The position numbers and the translations under genes are program-made. A stretch of DNA of 64,000 bases from Thiohalobacter thiocyanaticus (GTDB lineage Bacteria > Pseudomonadota > Gammaproteobacteria > Thiohalobacterales > Thiohalobacteraceae), in contig NZ_QZMU01000001.1 of NCBI RefSeq assembly GCF_003932505.1, forward strand, positions 2,613,001-2,677,000, read 5' to 3'. The notes beneath the pieces are model-generated. The model was given only the letters and a program-made list of their open reading frames with translations. It did no database searches and was not told where the DNA came from. Numbering within the stretch: position 1 is the first letter of the stretch; each line of letters opens with the position of its first letter. Of the stretch, positions 7,717 to 15,021 are shown one piece after another.

Positions 7717-8346
7717 ATGATTCCGGTCGAGGAACTGCTGGCCTTTTCTGCCGCCTCGGTGCTGCTCGGGCTGGCGCCGGGGCCGGATAATCTTTTTGTC
7801 CTGACCCAGTCGGCGTTATACGGCGCGCGGGCCGGGCTGCAGGTGGTGCTGGGTCTGTGCACCGGTCTGCTGGTGCATACCGCCCTGGTCGCACTTGGCG
7901 TTGCAGCGCTGCTGCTGGCCTCTCCGCTGGCCTTTGCGCTGCTCCGGCTCGCCGGTGCCCTGTATCTGCTCTATCTTGCCTGGCAGTCCTTTACTGCCGC
8001 GGCCGCGCCGGTCCCGGCAGGCGGACAATCCAGCCTGCTCTCCGGGGGGCAGCTGTATCGTCGCGGCATCATCATGAATCTCACCAACCCCAAGGTCTCG
8101 CTGTTCTTCCTGGCCTTCCTGCCGCAGTTCGTCGCGCCTGAATACGGTCGGGTGGACCTGCAGGTGGGGCTGCTTGGCGCGTTGTTCATCCTGGCGACGC
8201 TGCTGGTGTTCGGCGCTGTCGCTCTCATGGCCGGGCGGCTGGGCGAGTGGCTGTCACGCTCCGTCCGGACGCAGCGCTGGCTGCACCGGCTGGCCGGAGG
8301 CGTCTTCGTACTGCTGGCGCTGCGGTTGCTCCTGATCGATCCCTAG
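7717..8346 (+). CDS. LysE/RhtB-family exporter
   Basis: This inner-membrane protein of 209 residues has about six hydrophobic segments. The family signature is near the N-terminus (GLAPGPDNLFVLTQSALYG), and NLTNPKVSLFFLAFLPQF is the second conserved block. Members export amino acids such as lysine, threonine or homoserine lactone; the substrate here is not predictable. I chose ATG 7717, but GTG 7696 is also in frame and neither has a convincing ribosome binding site. Confidence 0.88.
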   Translation: MIPVEELLAFSAASVLLGLAPGPDNLFVLTQSALYGARAGLQVVLGLCTGLLVHTALVALGVAALLLASPLAFALLRLAGALYLLYLAWQSFTAAAAPVPAGGQSSLLSGGQLYRRGIIMNLTNPKVSLFFLAFLPQFVAPEYGRVDLQVGLLGALFILATLLVFGAVALMAGRLGEWLSRSVRTQRWLHRLAGGVFVLLALRLLLIDP

Positions 8347-8563
8347 CACGCCACTGACCTGCCGAAGTTGCGCCCCGCTCCCCGGCTTATCCTTGAAATT
8401 TATTGCAAGTGATAAGGCCGTTTTATCGGTTGCCCCGATATATATGTCCGGTAAATATCGTTTGTTATTTATTAATCCGACTTATAAGGTCTCGCGGAAG
8501 CCGTGGGTGCACAGTCCTTGAGCAATGGCGCCCGCCGGAGATGCTAACCGTGGAGAAGAGCGC

Positions 8564-9742
8564 ATGTCGGGTGACGAAAACATATCCGGTGAACTGACTG
8601 AGCGACTTGTCCGGTCCCCGTGCCCGGAGGCGCCGCCGGTGCTGCAGCGCCTGGCCGGGGAGGCGGGCGTGTGTTTCAACGGCAAGGCGCCCTGGGATAT
8701 CCAGGTGCATGATCCACAGGTCTATGAGCGCATCCTGGGCCAGGGTTCGCTGGGCCTGGGCGAGGCCTACATGGACGGGCTGTGGGATGCCCGTGAACCG
8801 GACGAGCTGTTCAACCGGCTGCTGCGCGCCGACATCGAGGCGCGGCTGCCGCTGCGGCTGCGCCTGCAACTGCTCGCCGTGACGCTGCGCCAGCGCCTGT
8901 TCAACCTGCAGTCGCGGGGGCGGGCCTTCCAGGTCGGTGAGCAGCACTACGACACCGGCAACGACGTGTTCAGCGTCATGCTCGATCCCACCATGAGTTA
9001 TTCCTGCGGCTACTGGCGCCACGCGGGTGATCTGGCCCAGGCCCAGCACGACAAGCTGGACCTGATCTGCCGCAAGCTGGAGCTGCGCCCGGGCGAACAT
9101 CTGCTGGACATCGGTTGCGGTTGGGGTGGTCTGGCGCGACACGCGGCCAGGTACTTCAACGTGGAGGTGACGGGCATCACCGTCTCCCGCGAACAGCAGG
9201 CCTGGGCGCAGGAGCGCTGCCGGGGCCTGCCGGTGCGCATCGAATTGATGGATTACCGGGATCTGCAGGGGCGTTACGACAAGCTGGTCTCGGTGGGCAT
9301 GTTCGAGCACGTCGGGCCCAGGAACTACGCGGAGTATTTCGACACGGCCCTGCGCCTGCTCAAGGACGAGGGGCTGTTCCTGCTGCACAGCATCGGCATT
9401 TACGCCACCTCGCGCACCGTGGATCCCTGGCTCGATCGCTACATCTTCCCCAACGGCAAGCTGCCCTCGGCGCAGGAGATCGCCGATATCCTCGACAACC
9501 GCTTCATCATCGAGGACTGGCACAATTTCGGCCCGGACTACGACCGCACCCTGATGGCCTGGTGGGAGAATTTCGACACTGCCTGGCCGCAGCTCGAGGC
9601 ACGCTACAGTAAGCGTTTCTACCGCATGTGGAAATACTACCTGCTCAGCTGCGCCGGCTTCTTCCGTTCGTGCCAGGGCCAGCTCTGGCAGCTGGTGCTG
9701 AGCAAGCGCGGCCGCGACGGCATCTACCGGTCACTGCGCTGA
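8564..9742 (+). CDS. cfa: Cyclopropane-fatty-acyl-phospholipid synthase
   Basis: This 392-residue enzyme transfers a methylene group from S-adenosylmethionine to double bonds of membrane phospholipid acyl chains. The SAM-binding loop is DIGCGWGGLARHAAR, and downstream blocks VGMFEHVGPRNY and FPNGKLPS are typical of CFA synthases. The N-terminal lipid-interacting domain (about 1-110) is present, so the protein is full length. ATG 8564 is preceded by GGAGAAG; the alternative ATG 8525 is not. The 217 bp upstream are AT-rich (8395-8495), which fits promoter DNA, but I cannot name boxes confidently. Confidence 0.93.
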   Translation: MSGDENISGELTERLVRSPCPEAPPVLQRLAGEAGVCFNGKAPWDIQVHDPQVYERILGQGSLGLGEAYMDGLWDAREPDELFNRLLRADIEARLPLRLRLQLLAVTLRQRLFNLQSRGRAFQVGEQHYDTGNDVFSVMLDPTMSYSCGYWRHAGDLAQAQHDKLDLICRKLELRPGEHLLDIGCGWGGLARHAARYFNVEVTGITVSREQQAWAQERCRGLPVRIELMDYRDLQGRYDKLVSVGMFEHVGPRNYAEYFDTALRLLKDEGLFLLHSIGIYATSRTVDPWLDRYIFPNGKLPSAQEIADILDNRFIIEDWHNFGPDYDRTLMAWWENFDTAWPQLEARYSKRFYRMWKYYLLSCAGFFRSCQGQLWQLVLSKRGRDGIYRSLR

Positions 9743-9756
9743 ACGTCGGCAGGGAC

Positions 9757-10665
9757 TCAGGTGGTCACGGCGCCCAGCAGGGTCAGTGGGTTGACCGCCT
9801 CCACCTGCGCGAGCTGTTCCGGCTGCATCACGAACAGCGAGCCGGCAAAGCCCAGGGCATTGATGGAGATGCCTGCGTGGCATTCGCGGGTGCGCGGCAC
9901 GGCCAGCATCCAGTCACGGGTCAGCAGCAGGTTGTAGGGCGCGGACTGGCGGGTTTCGTCACCCAGGCTCAGCGCCTCGACGCCGATGGCCTCCAGCAGG
10001 CCGATGTAGAGCCGGTACAGGGTACCGGCATCGGTCAGCGTTTCCGGAGCAAGCCGCACGAAGGCGTGCGGCAGCGGCAGGGCGGGGCACTGGCCGATCC
10101 GACCGATGTCGCCCGGGCTGTCGAGCAGCGGCGCGATGGGCACGGCCGGGCCGGTGTCGGTCAGCGGCAGGGGAATCCACTGCAGGTGTTTGTGCGGCTG
10201 GCTGGCGCCGGCCACCCGGCCGCCGTTGTAGAAGCCCAGTCCCCCCTGTTCGTGCATGCAATACGCCAGCGCGGCGAAGTCCGCCGCTGTCAGCAGGCAT
10301 TCCTGGTGCTCGAAGTCCCGCGTGACGATCAGCACGTGATGCTCGATCACGTTGAACTTGTTGAAGATGCACAGATGCCCGGGCCCGATGGCGCCGAGGG
10401 TGAGATCCGCCTCGGGCGGCAGGAAGGGGTTCGAAGGTTTGCCTGTTGCCTGTTCGCTGTGCTGTTTCGCGTCCCGCGCCTTGCGCGCCAGGCTCGATAC
10501 CCGGCGCACCAGCCAGGTCATGCCATTGCGTTCCAGCAGGCTCTGCTCGGTCTCGATCGGCTGCAGGGCGCCGCAGGCCAGGGCATGCCGCTCACGTTCG
10601 AGCAGCCGCGGCCAGAATGCGCCGGGACCGAGGTCGGGGATGGCGGGTGTCCTCTCGGATTGCAT
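9757..10665 (-). CDS. ATP adenylyltransferase / Ap4A phosphorylase-like protein
   Basis: This 302-residue protein resembles yeast Apa1/Apa2-type Ap4A phosphorylases, which phosphorolyse diadenosine tetraphosphate to ADP and ATP. The HIT-like catalytic motif is SQPHKHLQWIPLPL; NKFNVIEHHVLIVTRDFEHQ is the conserved nucleotide-binding stretch before it. It is cytoplasmic with no signal sequence. It converges on cfa with only 14 bp between the stops and diverges from nnrS. Confidence 0.85.
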   Translation of the reverse strand: MQSERTPAIPDLGPGAFWPRLLERERHALACGALQPIETEQSLLERNGMTWLVRRVSSLARKARDAKQHSEQATGKPSNPFLPPEADLTLGAIGPGHLCIFNKFNVIEHHVLIVTRDFEHQECLLTAADFAALAYCMHEQGGLGFYNGGRVAGASQPHKHLQWIPLPLTDTGPAVPIAPLLDSPGDIGRIGQCPALPLPHAFVRLAPETLTDAGTLYRLYIGLLEAIGVEALSLGDETRQSAPYNLLLTRDWMLAVPRTRECHAGISINALGFAGSLFVMQPEQLAQVEAVNPLTLLGAVTT

Positions 10666-10743
10666 GAGGCAAGCCTACTATAAAAGCGGTGGGCGGCAGC
10701 AAGGGGCTGGCCTGAGTCAATTGCGGCGGCCGTCCGGGGCATT

Positions 10744-11871
10744 ATGCTGTTCGGCATGTCACGACAGAGTACGCTCAACAGGCCGGTGCGACGGTCCCGC
10801 CGGGTGCCGCACCACTGGCTGTTTCCCCTGGCACTCGCCTACGGCGCGCTGGTGCTTCCCCTATGGCTGGGCTTTGCCCCGGGGCACGCATCCACCTGGC
10901 ACGGACACGAACTCCTGTTCGGTTATGCCCTGTTGGTCGCGGCCGGTTTTCTGGTTACGCGGGCCGGCCTGCCCCTGCTGATCGGCCTGGTCTGCGCCTG
11001 GGGCCTGGCGCGGCTGGCGGCCCTGGTGCCCGAGGCGTTCTGGGCCCTGCCGGCCGGGCTGCTGTTCCCGGCCCTGCTGGCGTGGCTGGCGGGCCGACCC
11101 CTGTGGCGGGGCGCCAAACGGCCGGAGAACCGCATCCTGCCGCTGGTGCTGTTGGGGCTCCTGGCCCTGGACGCGGCCTGGTGGCTGGGGGCGGTCATGG
11201 AGCGGCCGTTACTGCAGCAGCGCACGCTGCTCGGGACCGTGGACCTGTTCACCCTCATGATGCTGCTGGTGGGTGGACGGGTACTGCCGGCAGCGGTAGG
11301 CGGCTATCTGGAACGTCAGGGCATCGCCCGGCGTGATCATCAGCGCCGCGCCTGGGAACTGCCCCTGGCCGGCGTGGCGGGACTCATGCTGCTGACCGAT
11401 CTGATGGGCCTGGCCGGACCGGCCGGCCTGCTGGCCCTGGCGGCGGCGGGCCTGGCGCTGGCGCGGGCCCGGTCCTGGCAGCTGGAGCACACGCGCCGGC
11501 GTGCGGATCTGTGGCCCCTGGCCCTGGGCTATCTGTGGCTGCCGGCCGGGCTGATCCTGAAGGGACTGGCGCAGCTTGCCGGTATCCTGGCCCCCGGACA
11601 GGCCCTGCATGGCCTCACGGTGGGGGCACTGGGCACGCTCACCCTGGTGATGACGGTACGCACGGCCCGGCTGCAGCGGCATCTATCGCTCGATCGCCTG
11701 ACCCTGCTCGGTCCCGCGGTGGCGCTGGCGGGACTGGCGGCCCTGACCCGGCTGGTTGCAACGCCGGCCCTGCCGGGACGTGCGGCCCTGTTGTGGCTGG
11801 CGGCGGCGCTCTGGTCGCTGGCCCTGCTGCTGGGCCTGTGGCTGCAATGGCAGGCCGGGCGCGCCTCCTGA
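10744..11871 (+). CDS. nnrS: NnrS-family membrane protein
   Basis: This 375-residue protein has about twelve hydrophobic segments. Family marks are WHGHELLFGYALLVAAGF near the N-terminus, GGRVLPAAVGGYL in the middle and LHGLTVGALGTLTLVM near the end. The His residues in the first and last motifs are the expected metal/haem contacts. NnrS proteins are linked to nitric oxide stress and denitrification. No other nitrogen-oxide gene is nearby, and the nsrR gene that often sits between purA and rnr is missing here. ATG 10744 follows GGGG; ATG 10756 is an alternative. Confidence 0.82.
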   Translation: MLFGMSRQSTLNRPVRRSRRVPHHWLFPLALAYGALVLPLWLGFAPGHASTWHGHELLFGYALLVAAGFLVTRAGLPLLIGLVCAWGLARLAALVPEAFWALPAGLLFPALLAWLAGRPLWRGAKRPENRILPLVLLGLLALDAAWWLGAVMERPLLQQRTLLGTVDLFTLMMLLVGGRVLPAAVGGYLERQGIARRDHQRRAWELPLAGVAGLMLLTDLMGLAGPAGLLALAAAGLALARARSWQLEHTRRRADLWPLALGYLWLPAGLILKGLAQLAGILAPGQALHGLTVGALGTLTLVMTVRTARLQRHLSLDRLTLLGPAVALAGLAALTRLVATPALPGRAALLWLAAALWSLALLLGLWLQWQAGRAS

Positions 11872-11958
11872 ACCGGACCGAAGCGGCGTCCGGCTTGCGT
11901 TTTCCCGCCCGCTCCCGATACTCGCACCTGCGGCCCGCCTGAATGACTGGAGACCAGC

Positions 11959-13035
11959 TTGGAACCGGATTTCGCCTTCAAGGACATCATCGCCAATGCC
12001 AACGATATCGTGATCGTGACCGAAGCCGATCCGCTGGACGATCCCGGACCGCGTATCGTCTACGTGAATCCCGCTTTCACCGCGCTGACCGAGTACACAC
12101 CGGAAGAGGTGCTGGGCAAGTCGCCGCGCATCCTGCAGGGACCGGACACGGACCCTGCCACACTGCGCCGCATCAGCGCGGCGCTGCACCGGCGTGAGCC
12201 GGTGCGCGAGGAGATACTCAACTACAGCAAGTCCGGACGTGAATACTGGCTGGACATGAACATCGTGCCCCTGATCGATAGCGACGGCGGGATGCGCTAT
12301 TTCGCCGCCATCGAGCGTGACCTGACCGAGCGGGTGGCGGCCGAGACCATGAAGGATGAGTTCATCTCCACCGTCAGTCATGAGCTGCGCACCCCGCTCA
12401 CCGCCCTGCGCGGCGCGCTCGGCATGCTGAATCCGAGGCTGGTGCCGGAGTTGACACCGCCGGCGCTGGAACTGGTCGACATCGCCCAGCGCAACTGCGC
12501 CCGGCTGCTGTTCCTGATCAATGATCTGCTGGATATGGAAAAGCTGAGCTCCGGCGGCCTGTCGTGCAACCTGACCCCGCTGGCCATGGCCGATGTGATC
12601 CGCACGGCGCTGGATATCAACGCCCCCTATGCCGGGCGTCATGCCGCGCAGCTGGTGTTCACGCCGCCGGGTGAGCCCCTGTACGTGCAGGGTGATGAAC
12701 AGCGTCTGCTGCAGGTGCTGGGCAACCTGCTGGCCAATGCCGCGCGCTTCTCGCCGGAGGGCGGCGAGGTGAGGGTTGAATTACAGCCCCGGGACGGGCG
12801 GGTGCGGGTGAGCGTGTGTGACACCGGCGAGGGCGTGCCCGAGGCCTTCGTGCCCCGGTTGTTCCAGAAGTTCGCCCAGGCCCCGCCCCGGCCGGGCGAG
12901 AGCCGCGGCGGGACCGGTCTGGGGCTGGCGATCTCGCGCGCCATCATCGACCAGCACGGCGGTGAGATCGGCTATGTCCCGAACCGGCCGAAGGGCAGTT
13001 GCTTTTATTTCACCCTGCCGCGCGTCGCGGGCTGA
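11959..13035 (+). CDS. LOV-like PAS sensor histidine kinase without the photoactive cysteine
   Basis: This 358-residue soluble kinase has an N-terminal PAS domain (about 5-125) closely resembling LOV domains: GKSPRILQGPDTDPAT and EILNYSKSGREYW. The Cys that forms the flavin adduct in LOV proteins (GxNCRFLQ) is replaced by Pro. The kinase core follows: H-box STVSHELRTPL, N-box GNLLANAARFSPEGG, and G-boxes DTGEGVPE and GGTGLGLAIS. No receiver domain or response regulator is adjacent, so it is an orphan. The start is TTG 11959 with GGAGA about six bases upstream. It sits downstream of nnrS, 87 bp away. Confidence 0.88.
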   Translation: MEPDFAFKDIIANANDIVIVTEADPLDDPGPRIVYVNPAFTALTEYTPEEVLGKSPRILQGPDTDPATLRRISAALHRREPVREEILNYSKSGREYWLDMNIVPLIDSDGGMRYFAAIERDLTERVAAETMKDEFISTVSHELRTPLTALRGALGMLNPRLVPELTPPALELVDIAQRNCARLLFLINDLLDMEKLSSGGLSCNLTPLAMADVIRTALDINAPYAGRHAAQLVFTPPGEPLYVQGDEQRLLQVLGNLLANAARFSPEGGEVRVELQPRDGRVRVSVCDTGEGVPEAFVPRLFQKFAQAPPRPGESRGGTGLGLAISRAIIDQHGGEIGYVPNRPKGSCFYFTLPRVAG

Positions 13036-13068
13036 GCGCCGGCCCTGTTGTAGTTCTGACTCAGGACA

Positions 13069-13287
13069 CTAGAGCAGCCGCCGGCCGCAGCGGGCGCACT
13101 CGCGCTTGACCGCGATCAGGCTCCAGATGGTAATGGCGATCGCGGGCAGCAGAAAGAACGGCCAGTAGCCGTGACTGAGGAAGGCGACCGGAACCAGCCA
13201 GACCAGGAGGGTGACGGGGATCATCCAGAGGTTTTTCAACACGGGCCGATCGGTGTGCCCGCAGTAGGCGCATTTGTGCGGATGCAT
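13069..13287 (-). CDS. Small zinc-ribbon membrane protein (unknown)
   Basis: This 72-residue protein starts with CAYCGH and ends with CARCGRRLL, two CxxC pairs that would form one zinc ribbon on the same side of the membrane. They are separated by two hydrophobic helices (about residues 20-38 and 42-60). No family name can be given. It is convergent with the histidine kinase; the 143 bp upstream of its start, toward dolP, hold nothing I recognise. Confidence 0.65.
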   Translation of the reverse strand: MHPHKCAYCGHTDRPVLKNLWMIPVTLLVWLVPVAFLSHGYWPFFLLPAIAITIWSLIAVKRECARCGRRLL

Positions 13288-13430
13288 TGTCGTTGTTATA
13301 GCGAGGCCACTGCGGACTTCGGCCTGTTAGCGTGGCGCGGCGAACCCTGGCCGCTGTGACGGACGGCCGGATCCCCCTCCCTTGTTCGATAGTCGAGATT
13401 GCCACGCCGCGGCGGCGGCCGCAAGCCGTA

Positions 13431-14015
13431 TCAGTCGATGTACTCGAACAGCTTCACCACCCGCTGTACGCCGCCCACGCTGCGCGCTTCCTGGGCTACC
13501 GCATCCCCCTCGCGCCGGGTCAGCAGCCCCATCAGATAGACGGTGCCGTTTTCGGTGACCACCTTGACCCGGGTCGGGTCGAAGCCTTCCAGCCCCTTGA
13601 TCCGGAACAGGCTGGTCTTGACCTTGCCGGTGATCAGGGTGTCGCTGGAGCGGGTCATCATGGAGCTGGGCGCGGCCACGCTCAGCTCGTTGTAGACCCG
13701 CCTGACCTTCTCGACATTGCCGACGATCTCCCCGGCGCGCTGCTTGTACGCCTCGGTGGGCGTCTCGCCCGACATCAGCACCATCATGTTGTAGCTGGTG
13801 ACGTTGATGTGCGACTGCTTGTACAGATCCTCGTGCTTGCGCAGGGCGCTCAGGGCCTTGAGCTCGATGGACTGGTCCTCGAGCACGGTGCCGGCGGTGC
13901 GGCGGTCATGAACCATTGCCACTCCGGTGGCGGTGCCGCCCACCACCAGCGGGGCGCAGCCGTTGAGGATGCCGAGGGCGGCAATAATGATGAATAGTGA
14001 TTTGAGGGCGTGCAT
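13431..14015 (-). CDS. dolP: Dual BON-domain outer-membrane lipoprotein
   Basis: This 194-residue protein has a lipoprotein signal (ALGILNGCAP) and two BON domains (about 45-115 and 120-190), each ending in the usual hydrophobic Gly-Val segment (VYLMGLLTRREGD in the second). DolP (YraP) supports outer-membrane integrity and septal amidase control. Gene order lpoA-yraN-diaA-dolP is the same as in E. coli, which supports the name. ATG 14015 lies 2 bp after the diaA stop; the much longer open frame running upstream to 14879 is only read-through of GC-rich DNA. Confidence 0.9.
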   Translation of the reverse strand: MHALKSLFIIIAALGILNGCAPLVVGGTATGVAMVHDRRTAGTVLEDQSIELKALSALRKHEDLYKQSHINVTSYNMMVLMSGETPTEAYKQRAGEIVGNVEKVRRVYNELSVAAPSSMMTRSSDTLITGKVKTSLFRIKGLEGFDPTRVKVVTENGTVYLMGLLTRREGDAVAQEARSVGGVQRVVKLFEYID

Positions 14016-14017
14016 GG

Positions 14018-14614
14018 TCAGGTCTCCTGTCCCAGTAGCTGGTAATCGATTAGATCGCACAGACAATGTATGACCAGGACCTGGACTTCGCGGATGCGCG
14101 CGGCGGAGGCCGCCGGTACCCGGATTTCCACGTCCTGGTTGATGAGCAGATCCGCCAGCTCGCCGCTGTCGACGCCGCCGGTCAGCGCCACCACCGTCAT
14201 GTCGCGGTCGTGGGCAGCCTGTACGGCCTGCAGGATGCCGGCCGGCGCATTGCCGGTGGCGATCGCCAGCAGTATATCCCCGGGCGCCCCCAGTGCCGTG
14301 ACCTGACGGGCAAAAACGGCCTCGTAGCCGGAATCCTCGGCAATGGCGGTCAGGGCGGCCCCGTCCGTGTTCAGCGCAATGGCGGGCAGCCCCGGTCGTG
14401 CCAGCTCGAAGCGGCTGAGCATGGCCGCGGCGAAACGCTGGGCCTCGGCCGCCGAGGCGCCGCTGCCGCAGGCGAGGATCTTGTGCTCCTCCAGCAGTGC
14501 CCTGAGCGTCACTTCGGCGGCATGGGCGATGCCGGGGGCAACCGCCTCCATGGCGTTCTGCTTGGCGTGAATGCTGTCGTTGAACTGCTGGGTGATGCGG
14601 GCAAAGAGATTCAT
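14018..14614 (-). CDS. diaA: SIS-domain DnaA-initiator-associating protein / phosphoheptose isomerase-like
   Basis: This 198-residue single SIS-domain protein has sugar-phosphate-binding loops at ACGSGASAAEAQRFAA and LAIATGNAPAGI. In E. coli the gene in this position is diaA, which binds DnaA and promotes initiation at oriC. GmhA isomerases share the fold, and the two cannot be separated with certainty from sequence. Position between yraN and dolP favours DiaA. The gene is 20 bp after yraN and almost touches dolP, so it is likely co-transcribed. Confidence 0.85.
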   Translation of the reverse strand: MNLFARITQQFNDSIHAKQNAMEAVAPGIAHAAEVTLRALLEEHKILACGSGASAAEAQRFAAAMLSRFELARPGLPAIALNTDGAALTAIAEDSGYEAVFARQVTALGAPGDILLAIATGNAPAGILQAVQAAHDRDMTVVALTGGVDSGELADLLINQDVEIRVPAASAARIREVQVLVIHCLCDLIDYQLLGQET

Positions 14615-14634
14615 TGTTTTTCGTATGTGTGTCG

Positions 14635-15021
14635 TCAGCCGTCATCGGCGGAAAAGGCGTCGCGCATCCAGTTGACCTGCAAACCAGCGGCGAGTTCCCC
14701 GTGCACGCCGACCACATCGAACCGCAGCGGGCGTTCGGCCAGGCGCGGATGCGTGAGCAGAAAGTGCATGGCGCTGCGGATGATATGCCGACGCTTGCGC
14801 CGGTCAATGGTATCAAAGCCGTGGCCGAAGCGCGTGCTGCGGCGGTAGCGTACCTCGATGAAGGCCAGGGTGCCGCCATCGAGCATGATCAGGTCGATCT
14901 CGCCCGCGCGGCAGTGGTAGTTACGGCTGACCGGTTTCAGCCCCCGTTGCTGCAGGTAGCGGAGCACGTGGCGCTCCACCGCCTGGCCGCGGGCCCGGGT
15001 ATGGTTCGGTGTTCGCTGCAT
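14635..15021 (-). CDS. yraN: YraN/UPF0102-family nuclease-like protein
   Basis: This 128-residue protein has the family core RGQAVERHVLRYL, CRAGEIDLIMLDGG and LAFIEVRYRRS. It resembles a restriction-endonuclease-like fold with the acidic residues of GEIDLI and IEVRYR, but function is not established. ATG 15021 is chosen because the family starts just before the RGxxAE helix. This start lies inside the 3' end of lpoA, so the two genes overlap by 101 bp in different frames. Confidence 0.87.
   Translation of the reverse strand: MQRTPNHTRARGQAVERHVLRYLQQRGLKPVSRNYHCRAGEIDLIMLDGGTLAFIEVRYRRSTRFGHGFDTIDRRKRRHIIRSAMHFLLTHPRLAERPLRFDVVGVHGELAAGLQVNWMRDAFSADDG

Noticed and set aside
13431-14879. 482-codon protein running through dolP and diaA
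   Set aside because: Only the last 194 codons match a family (BON lipoprotein with lipobox). The rest is the wrong frame of diaA.
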